Source of the DNA: an uncultured Coriobacteriaceae bacterium
GTDB taxonomy: Bacteria; Actinomycetota; Coriobacteriia; Coriobacteriales; Atopobiaceae
NCBI GenBank assembly: GCA_902777325.1
Contig: CACYTH010000018.1
Location: 1 to 44,422, forward strand
Length of the DNA: 44,422 bases
Direction: 5' to 3'
Within the stretch, counting starts at the first letter, position 1. Each line of letters opens with the position of its first letter. Positions 1 to 8,672 of this stretch are shown here, piece after piece. Made by a program: the position numbers and the translations under genes. The notes below the pieces were generated by a model, which was not told the DNA's origin, searched no databases, and worked only from the letters and a program-made list of their open reading frames with translations.

Positions 1-31
1 GGGGACGGGTTAGTGTCCCACCCGCCCTGGC

Positions 32-66
32 AAAAAGGGCGGTCCCCGGTGTGTCGGGAACCGCCC
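32..66 (-). terminator. Rho-independent terminator of the C11 protease gene
   Basis: Read on the minus strand, GGGCGGTTCCC (66-56) pairs with GGGGACCGCCC (47-37) with one G-U pair and an 8-nt loop, followed directly by five T residues (36-32). It lies about 30 bases past the stop codon of the protease gene. Confidence 0.75.
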
Positions 67-96
67 CATTCCATGTGGATGAGTTTGCGTCGTGCG

Positions 97-2241
97 CTAC
101 TGCACGAAGAAGATGCTGCCGTCCTCCTCGATCTCGAGCTGGATGGCGGAGGTCACCAGCACGTCGCCAAAGACGTCCTCCACGCAGAAGTCGTAGAGAT
201 AGACGCCGTCGGGCAGGTAGTCGTAGGCCACTTGCAGCGTCTTGCCGTCGAGCTTGTACTCGTTGCCCTCGTAGGTCTCGCCTTGGGTTCCGTCAACGGT
301 AAACGAGTCGTAGCGCGGGATGATCACGTCACCGCTCTGAAGCGGCGTGGCGCTGCGGTCCACCGCGCCATTCTCGCCGATGCCGTCCCACGCGCCCTCG
401 ACGGTCACCGTGCCGTCGTCCAGGTTCTGGCGCATGCGCAGGAAGGTGTCCTTGCCGTTGAGCGTGATGGGCGAGGTGTAGATCACGTAGTCGTCACCGG
501 AGTCGACGACGTAGGTGCAGAGGTTCTGCCCGTCGGGGAGCGACAGCCACTCGCCCTCGAAGCCGTCCTCGAACTTGCCCGTGTCCCAGTCTCCGTAGAT
601 GTCGTAGGTCTCGCCCAGGGCGATGAGGTCCTTGCCGTCCTCGGAGGCCTCGTAGACCAGGGCGCTGACGACCGCGGCGTTCTCCAGGCCATGCTCGTCG
701 AGCTGGAACCAGTAGATGCCGTCCTCGTTGACCTGCGGCTCTTCGGCAAAGGTGATCACCTGGCTGGAGTCGGCGTGGTCGTCCACGTAGTTCCAGTACT
801 CCTCGGCCTCCTGCTGGGCGGCCTCGGCCTCGGGCGTGCCGGTGTTCTCCATCAGCACGCTCCACAGGCCACCCTCGTACCACTGCTGGTCGGAGTAGTT
901 GGTGTACTGGCTTCCACCGTTGAAGGTGGCGCCGTGGGCCAGGCGGTCCACATAGGCCAGGTAGGAGGGGTTGGGTGCGACGCTCTGGAAGGTGACCAGC
1001 TCGGAGGAGTCGGAGACCTTGAGCGGGTAGTAGGTGGAAAGGCCACTGCACGAGGCATGGTAGGTGCCGCGCACCTGGTAGGTGACGGCGGCATTGAGGG
1101 CGTCGAGGGTCTCCTGAGCGCTGGGCGTGGTGCTTGCACACGCCTGTACCAGGCCGCCGAGGTCGACCATGTTGGTAAAGCCCTCGAGCCAGTTGTTGCT
1201 GCCAAAGTTGTCCACGCTGCGGATGCCGCGCGACATGGCCGCAAGGTTGCTCTGGTTGCTGCCCGAGTCGTACATCTCCTGCGAGAAGCGGTAGAAGCTC
1301 TGGATGAGGTCGTCCACCTTGGAGAGGTCCACCACCGAAAGCGTGGCGAAGCCCTTGCTGTTGCGGTCGAGCGAGGCCAGGTAGCTGTTGCAGATGGTCT
1401 TGCCCAGCTCGGAGGTGGCGGCGGAGGGGTTCTTGGAGAGGTACTCGACGATGGAGCTGTACTCCCAGCCGTTACCCGGCTCGCTCTCCTGCGACGCGAC
1501 CATGTAGTCGGCGTAGGACGCCATCACGTTGGCGGTCTCGAGCGTGCTCATGAGGCAGGCGTCAAAGCCCACGAAGTCGAACTTGTCCCACATCTTGGTG
1601 AAGGCCGTGCCCATGGCGGTGTCCAGCTCGCGGACGCTCAGCGAGTCGTAGTTGTTGCGCTCGTCAAAGCAGACGCCGGTGATGCTTCCGCCGCCGTGGT
1701 CCCACAGGATCAGGGCCATGTGCTCGGCGGGGTAGTTGGAGACTCCCCAGGTGATGAAGTCAGAGAGGGTCGAGGGATTGCCCATGCTGGCCGCGTTGAG
1801 GGTGCCCACCTCGACGATCGAGCCGTTCTGGACGAGGTAGCGTCCCAGCTGGCGGGCGTTGATGCCGCGGGTGGCCCACTGCTTGGCGCCGCCGGTCTGC
1901 ACGACAAAGCGCACGTTGTCGCTGCCGGACGCCCCCACCATCTCGGCGAGGTCCTTGGTGGCCGCGCCGTTCTGCGACTCGAGGTCGGAGCCGCACAGGT
2001 ACACCAGCACGGTCCAGCTGCCCTTCTCGAGCTTGGACGGTGCCTTGGCCCCGGGCTTGGGACGCTTGATGTCGAGCTGCTTGCTGCCGCGCTCCACCTG
2101 GACGGTCATGCCCACGGAGCTTGACTGCGACGTGCCCGTGTTGGTGTAGCCGTACATGTCCGTGCAGGCGGCAAGCCCCGTGATGGCAAGCGCGCAGGCG
2201 AGGACGGCGGAGAAGATGCGGGTGCCAAGACGACTTCTCAT
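97..2241 (-). CDS. Clostripain-family (C11) cysteine peptidase, lipoprotein
   Basis: A 714-residue secreted protease of peptidase family C11. A hydrophobic signal peptide ends in a lipobox (LAAC, Cys26), so the mature protein should be lipid-anchored on the outer face of the membrane. A low-complexity stretch (residues 35-75) precedes the caspase-like domain, which starts at WTVLVYLCGSDLES. The catalytic dyad is visible as His182 in LILWDHGGG and Cys229 in FVGFDACLM. About 300 residues of C-terminal sequence, probably beta-rich, follow the catalytic part. Family members cleave after Arg or Lys and some are self-activated; an internal cleavage site cannot be assigned here. The start has an AGGAGG ribosome binding site 8 bases upstream. 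The next gene upstream on the same strand (ends at 2275) is close enough to share a transcript. Substrate unknown. Confidence 0.88.
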   Translation of the reverse strand: MRSRLGTRIFSAVLACALAITGLAACTDMYGYTNTGTSQSSSVGMTVQVERGSKQLDIKRPKPGAKAPSKLEKGSWTVLVYLCGSDLESQNGAATKDLAEMVGASGSDNVRFVVQTGGAKQWATRGINARQLGRYLVQNGSIVEVGTLNAASMGNPSTLSDFITWGVSNYPAEHMALILWDHGGGSITGVCFDERNNYDSLSVRELDTAMGTAFTKMWDKFDFVGFDACLMSTLETANVMASYADYMVASQESEPGNGWEYSSIVEYLSKNPSAATSELGKTICNSYLASLDRNSKGFATLSVVDLSKVDDLIQSFYRFSQEMYDSGSNQSNLAAMSRGIRSVDNFGSNNWLEGFTNMVDLGGLVQACASTTPSAQETLDALNAAVTYQVRGTYHASCSGLSTYYPLKVSDSSELVTFQSVAPNPSYLAYVDRLAHGATFNGGSQYTNYSDQQWYEGGLWSVLMENTGTPEAEAAQQEAEEYWNYVDDHADSSQVITFAEEPQVNEDGIYWFQLDEHGLENAAVVSALVYEASEDGKDLIALGETYDIYGDWDTGKFEDGFEGEWLSLPDGQNLCTYVVDSGDDYVIYTSPITLNGKDTFLRMRQNLDDGTVTVEGAWDGIGENGAVDRSATPLQSGDVIIPRYDSFTVDGTQGETYEGNEYKLDGKTLQVAYDYLPDGVYLYDFCVEDVFGDVLVTSAIQLEIEEDGSIFFVQ

Positions 2242-2274
2242 GGCAAACCTCCTGATGGTGATGGACCGTTGGCG

Positions 2275-2844
2275 CTAGCCGGCGATGGCCTTCTGGATGG
2301 TGGCGAGCAGCTTGCCCACCGCGATGCCGTCGACGGTGACGATCTTGTGCTTGCCGATGGTGAGGCTCTGCGCGTCGGCGCCGAGCTTTGTGGCCGGCAG
2401 CTTGGTCCAGCTGATGGCATCCTGCGTACCAGCGGTGTCGCGCAGGTAGATGCCCTTGCTGCACAGCGCGAGGCCGGCCTTGCAGGTGCCGAAGATGGTG
2501 GCGTCAAGCACCAGGAAGGCGCTCTCTCCCTTGGGGATGCCAAAGCTCCTGGCTGCCTGGTCGAGCTTCTTGGAGAGCGAGGAGCCGAGGTAGGTCTGGT
2601 TGAGGCGGGCTCCGCCGAGGCTGTTGACCCAGGCTGTGAGGATGGCGGAGACATCCAGGGTGCCTTGCGTCGGAGCCTGCTGCTGGGCCTGCGCCTGCGG
2701 CTTGGCGGCCGCGTTGCCCGACGGGGCCTGTGCGGCGCTGGCGTCGGAGGTGCGCTTGTGGGGCTTGACGGCTGCGCGTGCGGATCCGGTGCGGTTGCCG
2801 GTGGTGCGCTGGCGGCGCTCGCGCTGGTCGTTGTCACTGGGCAT
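2275..2844 (-). CDS. Hypothetical protein with Ala/Gln-rich N-terminus
   Basis: A 189-residue protein not recognised by name. Residues 1-75 are charged and then Ala/Pro/Gln-rich, probably disordered. The C-terminal 115 residues look like a compact alpha/beta fold: a helix (LDVSAILTAWVNSLGG), then alternating strands with GTCKAGLALCSKGIYLRD and ISWTKLPATKL, a pattern reminiscent of bacterial PH-like or YokE-type domains, ending in a helix. No signal peptide or membrane segment. It lies 33 bases upstream of the C11 protease gene on the same strand and may be co-transcribed with it. No function is claimed. Confidence 0.7.
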   Translation of the reverse strand: MPSDNDQRERRQRTTGNRTGSARAAVKPHKRTSDASAAQAPSGNAAAKPQAQAQQQAPTQGTLDVSAILTAWVNSLGGARLNQTYLGSSLSKKLDQAARSFGIPKGESAFLVLDATIFGTCKAGLALCSKGIYLRDTAGTQDAISWTKLPATKLGADAQSLTIGKHKIVTVDGIAVGKLLATIQKAIAG

Positions 2845-2975
2845 GGTTGCCTCCAGAGGGTCGATCGATGGGTCGCACCATCTAGTGTGGGCTATGAATC
2901 AGCATGCTGAGCATGGATTTCGTTGAATGGCAACTTTTGCCGCAGCTTGCCAAAACCTGTGGTGGGGTGGCCCGC

Positions 2976-4370
2976 CTACGCCTGCTCGCGCTCGAGGGCG
3001 CGCATCTCGCGCAGGATGCTCGCCGCCATGGGGATGGCGATGAGCGTGGTGATGATGTCGGTCACGGGCTGGGCGATTTGCACGCCAAGCTGGCCCAAAA
3101 GCGGGGGCAGCACGAGCACGACCGGGCCGAGCACCAGCCCCAGGCGGCACGATCCGAGGAAGGTTGCGGCCAAGGTCTTGCCGGAGGTCTGCAGCATGAA
3201 GTTGGTGACCATCGCCGCACCGGTAAAGGGCATGGTGATGCTGGAGAGCCGCAGCGTGAGAGTGCCGAAGGCGACCACGGCAGGGTCGTCCCTAAAGATG
3301 GCGATGAGCTGCGGCGCCCAGATGAAGGTGACGACGCCGATGGCTGCCACCGAGACGAAGGTCATCTTGAGGGCGGTGAAGTACGCCTCGCGGATGCGGT
3401 CGTAGCGCTTGGCACCCAGGTTGTAGCCGCAGATGGGCTGGAAGCCCTGGCCGATGCCCACCTGGAAGAAGTTGCCCACACTGGTGATGCGCTGCACCAC
3501 GGCGATGCCCGCGATGGCCGCGTCGCCAAACGGGGCCGCGGCGTTGTTGAGCAGCGACGTCGCCACGCCCAGCATCACCTGACGGGCAAAGGAGGGGATG
3601 CCCAGCCTGTTGATGGTGCGCATCATGGTGACATCGGGTATGCGCACGTAGCGCAGGCCAAGCGGCGTGATGCCGGCCTTGCGCATCTCGTAGAGCAGGA
3701 GGAAGAAGCTCACGGCCTCGCTGATGACGGTGGCCAGCGCGCTGCCGGCGATGCCCATCCCCAGCGGAAAGATGAAGAGCGGGGTGAGGATGGTGTTGAG
3801 CACCGCGCCCGCCACCATGCAGAGCATGGAGTAGAACGCCTCGCCCTGAAAGCGCAGCTGCATGTTCATGAGAAAGCCGCTGGCAATGAAAGGCGCGCCA
3901 AACAGAAGCACGCTGATGTAGGTGCGTGCGTAGGGCAGGATGGTGGCCGTGGCGCCGCCGACGTAGCAGAGCTGGTCGAGAAAGAGGTGGCCGACGATGG
4001 CTATGAGCGTGCCAAGGGTGACCGTCGCGGCGATGCCGGTGTTGACGTAGACGGCCGCCTCCTCGGTCTTGCCGGCGCCGAGGCAGCGGCTCATATGGTT
4101 GCCCGTGCCCTGTGCAAAGTAGAAGGCCAGCGCCTGGATGACCGTCGACGTGACGAAGGACACACCCACGGCGGCGCTCGCGCTGGTGGAGCCCATCTGG
4201 CCGACAAAGAAGGTGTCTGCCAGGTTGTAGATGGTAGTCACCACGTTGGCGAAGATCGACGGCGCGGCAAGCGAGAGGATGAGCGGCTGCACGGGACGCT
4301 CGAGCATCTCGCGGCGCTTCTCCTCCGGGCTCTGGCCTTGCGGGCCTATCAACTTTTTGAAGGCAATCAT
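2976..4370 (-). CDS. MATE family efflux transporter
   Basis: A 464-residue integral membrane protein with about twelve hydrophobic segments. The opening part (PLILSLAAPSIFANVVTTIYNLADTFFVGQMG) is the typical MATE signature, and the two halves repeat in the usual way (second half from about residue 235, GIPSFARQVMLGVATSLLNNAA). Such proteins export drugs or metabolites in exchange for Na+ or H+. The N-terminus carries a 40-residue hydrophilic tail (GPQGQSPEEKRREMLERPVQ), common in the DinF/NorM-like group of Firmicutes and Actinobacteria. A weak ribosome binding site (AAGGTAG) precedes the ATG by about 12 bases. It lies 84 bases downstream of the YoaK-like gene on the same strand. Substrate cannot be told. 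Confidence 0.88.
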   Translation of the reverse strand: MIAFKKLIGPQGQSPEEKRREMLERPVQPLILSLAAPSIFANVVTTIYNLADTFFVGQMGSTSASAAVGVSFVTSTVIQALAFYFAQGTGNHMSRCLGAGKTEEAAVYVNTGIAATVTLGTLIAIVGHLFLDQLCYVGGATATILPYARTYISVLLFGAPFIASGFLMNMQLRFQGEAFYSMLCMVAGAVLNTILTPLFIFPLGMGIAGSALATVISEAVSFFLLLYEMRKAGITPLGLRYVRIPDVTMMRTINRLGIPSFARQVMLGVATSLLNNAAAPFGDAAIAGIAVVQRITSVGNFFQVGIGQGFQPICGYNLGAKRYDRIREAYFTALKMTFVSVAAIGVVTFIWAPQLIAIFRDDPAVVAFGTLTLRLSSITMPFTGAAMVTNFMLQTSGKTLAATFLGSCRLGLVLGPVVLVLPPLLGQLGVQIAQPVTDIITTLIAIPMAASILREMRALEREQA

Positions 4371-4454
4371 CTTGTGTACATACTACCTTGCGGCCTTGCC
4401 CAACACGGCAACAACACAGCGTGATGGGCGGCTTTTCCTTTCCGTCGTCGCCTG

Positions 4455-5174
4455 CTAGCGCTGGGAGTTTCTCTTGCGCAGGACCGTGATGATGGCGATG
4501 GCCACCCCGAGCGCCAGGATGACCGGCACCACGGCGGCGCGTCCCATGAGCTGGCATGCGCGCGTGCCGACAAAGGCGCCGGAGGCAAAGACCAGGATGA
4601 TGGACAGAAAGAGTCCCGCGCGGGCCAGCTTGGCGGGGTCATGGCGCACGATGCCCTCAAAGAGGCTGTCCACGCATTTGCGCAGGTTGCCCGTGGACAT
4701 GGTGGTGACGATGGCCTCGCCCCTGAAGGTGGTGAAGGTCTCGTACTGCATGGCGGCGGCAAACGATACCAGGCAGTTTGCGAATATGTCCCAGCGCTCC
4801 CCGAGAGGGATGAGCCCGACGATGGCCAGGCAGACCATCTCGACTGCAAGCACCGAGCGGCGGATCAGGCGCAGTTCCCTTCGGGTCAGGATCTCCTTGA
4901 TCGTAAGCGCGGTGAGGATGCCCAGCGAGAAGACGCAGATGGGCATGAGGTAGGCGAGATAGGCATCGCGCGCGCCGTTGGACAGGGCTATGCCCAGCTT
5001 GACGATGTTGCCGGTCTGGGCGTTGGCAAAGACGCCGCCGCGCTCGAAGTAGGTGTAGGCATCGAGAAAGCCTCCTACCATCGTGAGCAGATAGGCGATG
5101 CGCATGCGCTGGGAGGGGCTGAGAGCCGAGGAGGTGTCCTCTGCGTGGAGTAGGTCGAGCGGCGAGTCAATCAT
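4455..5174 (-). CDS. YoaK family membrane protein (DUF1275)
   Basis: A 239-residue protein with about six membrane segments. RIAYLLTMVGGFLDAYTYFERGGVFANAQTGNIVKLGI is the hallmark of the YoaK/DUF1275 family, whose function is not established (transport has been suggested for relatives). The start is set at 5174, where AAAGGAGACCAG stands directly before ATG; an in-frame ATG 30 bases upstream at 5204 has no such site. The gene is followed by the MATE gene on the same strand and preceded, 45 bases upstream, by the oxidoreductase gene, so the three may form one transcript. Confidence 0.82.
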   Translation of the reverse strand: MIDSPLDLLHAEDTSSALSPSQRMRIAYLLTMVGGFLDAYTYFERGGVFANAQTGNIVKLGIALSNGARDAYLAYLMPICVFSLGILTALTIKEILTRRELRLIRRSVLAVEMVCLAIVGLIPLGERWDIFANCLVSFAAAMQYETFTTFRGEAIVTTMSTGNLRKCVDSLFEGIVRHDPAKLARAGLFLSIILVFASGAFVGTRACQLMGRAAVVPVILALGVAIAIITVLRKRNSQR

Positions 5175-5219
5175 CTGGTCTCCTTTTGTTGACTCAACCA
5201 ACATACTCGTTTGTCTGCG

Positions 5220-5690
5220 TTACTTCTCCTTGACGATCTTTCCGCTGAGGTGCTCGATCGTCAGCTCGAGCATCTCCACGCGGTTGACCGAGCGTGCTGC
5301 GGACCCTTCGGCCTCCTCTTTTGAGGGGAAGTACTTGTAACCGATCTCGGTCAGATAGGCGAGCTTGCGCTGCTCGTCGTCGATCACCTGCACACGTCCG
5401 AACGCGATGACCGACTTCCACGTGAGCCACCACTCGCCCTCGGTCTCCTCGGGCTCCGACAGCACGCAGAAGCTGCACTTGTCGTAGGCGCGAATGGCGT
5501 CGAGCTTGTGCCCCTCCACCGCAGAGTGGAAGAACAGGCGACCGTCGTCAAACACGTAGTCCAGAGGCACCGTGTAGGGATAGCCGTCGTCGCCCAGCAC
5601 TGCCAGCACGCCGCGCTTTCCGGTGGCAAGAATCTGCGCGCACTCCTCCTGCGAAAGCTGCTGGTTCTTGCGTCTCATCTCACGCCACAT
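5220..5690 (-). CDS. NimA-like pyridoxamine 5'-phosphate oxidase family protein
   Basis: A 156-residue split-barrel flavin-binding protein. The order MRRKNQQLSQEECAQIL, GVLAVLGDDGYPYTVPLDYVFDDGRLFFHSAVEGHKLDAIR and SVIAFGRVQVI is the pattern of the NimA/5-nitroimidazole reductase-like branch of the pyridoxamine-phosphate-oxidase fold. Members bind FMN or haem-like cofactors as dimers; some inactivate nitroimidazoles, but this cannot be concluded from sequence. Start chosen at 5690 (ATG with GAGGTCAGC before it); the open frame runs further upstream to 5789, but that extension (residues rich in Arg and Pro) has no ribosome binding site and would overlap the divergent promoter region. Confidence 0.8.
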   Translation of the reverse strand: MWREMRRKNQQLSQEECAQILATGKRGVLAVLGDDGYPYTVPLDYVFDDGRLFFHSAVEGHKLDAIRAYDKCSFCVLSEPEETEGEWWLTWKSVIAFGRVQVIDDEQRKLAYLTEIGYKYFPSKEEAEGSAARSVNRVEMLELTIEHLSGKIVKEK

Positions 5691-5800
5691 GCTGACCTCA
5701 TCTCTGTCGGGTGCCCTACAGGATAGCCGACCTCGGATACGCACGGCTGGGTTATCTACAATGGGAGCGTTGCAATCGGCGACAACCACGATGGAGCCCC

Positions 5801-6073
5801 ATGAACTTCTTTACCTCTGACCTGCATATTGGTGACAAGACCATCGCCCATTGGCGGGGCTTTGACAGCGTGGAGGCCCACGACGAGCTGCTGCTCTCAA
5901 GGCTGTGCGAGCGGGTGGGCTCAGACGACGAGCTTTGGATTCTGGGAGACGTGTGCAAGGCGACGGTTGCGGCCGTGCGGACCTTGCGCGAGGCGATTGC
6001 GTGCGAGCAGGTGCACATCGTCATTGGCAACCACGACACGGGCAACAAAAGAATGCTAGAAGCCCAACTGTAA
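5801..6073 (+). pseudogene. Metallophosphoesterase, N-terminal fragment (interrupted)
   Basis: The first 90 codons of a calcineurin-like metallophosphoesterase. Three metal-binding motifs are present: SDLHIGD (Asp7, His9), LGDV (Asp50) and GNHD (76-79). The reading frame then leaves the family pattern after about GNHDTGNKRMLE and stops at 6073. The missing end, with the GHIHS motif, lies 5.7 kb downstream at 11752-12057. A GGAG site 4 bases before the ATG gives the start. Without the distal His motif the fragment cannot form a complete binuclear metal site, so it is probably inactive. Related intact proteins are about 165-180 residues long. Confidence 0.85.
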
Positions 6074-6282
6074 GGAGGACAATCTGCTATGGGCGAGAGG
6101 GGAGAGGTCTTGCCATTCAGTGGAAGGGGGACAAGATGACCGATAGGCCTGCGTTTGGATGTCGGCCTTGGATCGCCGTTTTGTTGATGACGAGGCCGTT
6201 TTCCTGTCTCCTATGGCTGGTATGATTGTCTACGTATTGAATACAGCAAGGCAACCGAACAGCTGAGGCAATCTGACGCTAT

Positions 6283-7677
6283 ATGACTGAGGCATTCGAG
6301 CAAGCGGCGCAGACCCGCATAAAGGCAATAGCAAGGACACCCGAGGAGACGAGGCGGGCACTCGCACAGCACCTGACACCACCCGAGGTGGCGACACTCG
6401 CGGTGAGCTTATTTAGTGACACCAACGAAGACATCACCTGCCTCGACCTTGGTGGTGGGACGGGCATCCTCTCCGTCGCCCTTATAGAGCGCTACGGCAA
6501 GCAGGTCAGACGCATGGACACCATCGAGATGGATCCGATCCTCGCGAAGATTTACGACGAGGAGGTCAGAGGGCTCACAGATGGCAAGACCGTCCTTGGA
6601 GATGCCCTCCTCATGGATGCGGGTAACGGGACCCGATATGACCGTATCATCCTGAATCCGCCTTACAAGAAGATGGCTTCAAACGATCCGAGACAGGCTG
6701 TTCTCCCAGCACACTCCGCGAACCTATATTCGGCGTTCATGATGCGTGGGATTCAGCAATTGGCGGACGGCGGCGAGATGGTGGCGATAGTCCCGAGGTC
6801 GTGGACCAACGGGGACTACTTCACCTCGTTCCGCCACTATGCCCTCTCTACGTGCTCCCTAGACGCGCTCCATGTGTACGGCTCTCGTGACGAGGTGTTC
6901 GCCGACACGAACGTGTTGCAGGAGACTATGCTCGTCCGCCTCTCCAAGCGGCCACAGGCGGGCACCATACGGGTCAGCGAGTCTGCCGTGAAGGATGAGG
7001 AACCCACCGTGGAGGAGTACGAGACCAAAGACCTGATTGTCGGAAACAACCTCGTGGTGCGCGTCGTTCCGGAGGAGACCACAGCTCTCGTGGGAACCGT
7101 TGAGAGCGTCGGATTGTGTCCCTCAACGGGTAAGGTGGTGGACTTTCGCAGTAGGAACTACATTACCCGCGAAAAGCCCTCGGAACGCCCCTCAGTACCC
7201 CTCGTGTATGTCGGCAACTTCCCCCATGGGCAACTCGAGCACCCGCTGTCGTTCGGCAAGGGACAGTGGTTCTGTCTCGACGACGACTGGGCGACTCGAC
7301 AGATCTGCCAGCCGGGCGCCTATGTCCTCGTGAAACGCTTCTCAGCGAAGGAGGAACGCCGACGTGTGGTGGCCTACCCGCTCGTGGTGGACGCCCCCGT
7401 AGCTCTCGAGAACCACTCGTCTTTCCTCCACCAGGGAAGGCCGAGGAAGGTTGTACCGCTGAGATCCGCGAACCTCGCCTATGGGCTGTCCCTATGGCTG
7501 AACAGTACCTTCATTGACGAGTGGTTCCGCGGCGTGTCTGGCTCCACACAGGTGAACGCGGGCGACATCAAGAAAATGCCTTGTCCCTCCTTGGATGAAC
7601 TCGAGCACCTCGGCAAGGAGTGGGTTGTGGGGATGACGCAGGAAGCAATCGACAACGAATGCGAGATATTCCTATGA
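6283..7677 (+). CDS. Type II N6-adenine DNA methyltransferase (M.PstI/BsuBI-like)
   Basis: A 464-residue class I SAM-dependent DNA methyltransferase. Motif I is LDLGGGTGI (54-62), binding S-adenosylmethionine; motif IV is NPPY (125-128), the catalytic motif of N6-adenine methylases. The C-terminal half (from about 290) is the likely target recognition region, ending in DEWFRGVSGSTQVNAGDI, which is typical of the Eco57I-like/TaqI-like group. It should methylate the adenine in the recognition site of the adjacent nuclease and protect host DNA. The stop overlaps the nuclease start by ATGA. M.PstI and M.BsuBI are about 500 residues, so this is slightly short. No strong ribosome binding site is visible at the ATG; a possible -10 (TATGAT, 6221-6226) lies upstream. 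Confidence 0.87.
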   Translation: MTEAFEQAAQTRIKAIARTPEETRRALAQHLTPPEVATLAVSLFSDTNEDITCLDLGGGTGILSVALIERYGKQVRRMDTIEMDPILAKIYDEEVRGLTDGKTVLGDALLMDAGNGTRYDRIILNPPYKKMASNDPRQAVLPAHSANLYSAFMMRGIQQLADGGEMVAIVPRSWTNGDYFTSFRHYALSTCSLDALHVYGSRDEVFADTNVLQETMLVRLSKRPQAGTIRVSESAVKDEEPTVEEYETKDLIVGNNLVVRVVPEETTALVGTVESVGLCPSTGKVVDFRSRNYITREKPSERPSVPLVYVGNFPHGQLEHPLSFGKGQWFCLDDDWATRQICQPGAYVLVKRFSAKEERRRVVAYPLVVDAPVALENHSSFLHQGRPRKVVPLRSANLAYGLSLWLNSTFIDEWFRGVSGSTQVNAGDIKKMPCPSLDELEHLGKEWVVGMTQEAIDNECEIFL

Positions 7678-8672
7678 CGGAGCGCGAAATACCCGACCAC
7701 AACGGATACGGTGAGTTCGCGGGCTACTCGGCGAGCGACCTACTGGAGCGAACCGAAGACCTGCTTGTCGCTCTCGGAATGGACAGGGAACGCTCCAACG
7801 AGCGGTCGGCGATGACCTTCCTTGCCCTCGCCGACGTACGGCCTGGCACCGAATGGACAACCGCCACCAATCAGATGTATACCACGAGACAGATAATGGA
7901 CTGGATACGCGACCAGATGGGCGTCTCCTATGCTCCTAACACGAGGGAGACAATCAGGCGCTTCACACTCCACCAGTTCATAGCGGGTGGCATTGTCCAG
8001 TACAATGCAGACGACCCCAACCGCCCCACCAACTCACCGAGGAACAACTACCGGATTGTCCCGCCGCTCCTCCCCGTGATACGGGCGATTGATACCCCAG
8101 AGTACCCAGTGATGCTCAATGCCTTCCGCTCTGGCATCAAGACGTGGAACCAGCAGGTCGCAGAAGAGAGGGAGATGAATCGCGTGCCCGTTCGCATGCC
8201 CGACGGCACCGATATGACGCTGTCAGCGGGTGGCCAGAATGTTCTCATCAAAAAGATGGTCGAGGAATTCTGCCCAAGGTTTATCCCTGGCGGAGTTGTG
8301 CTCTACATCGACGATACCGACAAGGCGCTTGGCGGCGTGGTGGATAATGTCCTGCAGGTCCTGAACATCGAGATACCGGAGCATGGAAAGGCGCCGGACC
8401 TGATTGTCTGGGATAAGGAGAACAACTGGGTCTTCATGATGGAAGCGTGCTCCACACACGGCCCTGTGGATGTGATACGCAAACGGGAGCTGAGGTCGCT
8501 GTTCGATGACATTAGAGCACCGATGGTGTTCGTGTCTTGTTTCCCCGACCGTGCAGTGATGAGGAAGTACCTCGCCGACCTTGCATGGGAGACCGAGGCG
8601 TGGTGCGCTGATACCCCAGATCACATGGTTCATTTGGACGGCATCAGGTTTCTCGGCCCATACGAGAGCTGA
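7674..8672 (+). CDS. BsuBI/PstI family type II restriction endonuclease
   Basis: A 332-residue endonuclease, close to R.PstI (326) and R.BsuBI (316) in length. The N-terminal half holds RFTLHQFIAGGIVQYNADDP (96-115) and RPTNSPRNNY, a family signature. The catalytic C-terminal half shows PDLIVWD (241-247), then NWVFMMEACSTHGPVDVIRKREL (251-273): Asp242 and Glu257 are the likely metal ligands, and THGPVD is the diagnostic motif. Family members cut CTGCAG, so that site is predicted here. It is translated by coupling from the methyltransferase stop (ATGA, 7674-7677), which would ensure that the methylase is made first. CTGCAG occurs within its own gene (8352-8357) and elsewhere in the window, as expected where the methylase protects the chromosome. 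Confidence 0.87.
   Translation: MTEREIPDHNGYGEFAGYSASDLLERTEDLLVALGMDRERSNERSAMTFLALADVRPGTEWTTATNQMYTTRQIMDWIRDQMGVSYAPNTRETIRRFTLHQFIAGGIVQYNADDPNRPTNSPRNNYRIVPPLLPVIRAIDTPEYPVMLNAFRSGIKTWNQQVAEEREMNRVPVRMPDGTDMTLSAGGQNVLIKKMVEEFCPRFIPGGVVLYIDDTDKALGGVVDNVLQVLNIEIPEHGKAPDLIVWDKENNWVFMMEACSTHGPVDVIRKRELRSLFDDIRAPMVFVSCFPDRAVMRKYLADLAWETEAWCADTPDHMVHLDGIRFLGPYES

Noticed and set aside
13..2124. A 703-codon open frame on the plus strand opposite the C11 protease gene
   Set aside because: GC-rich codon use leaves the antisense frame open. It has no recognisable domain, while the minus-strand frame has a signal peptide, catalytic motifs and a ribosome binding site.
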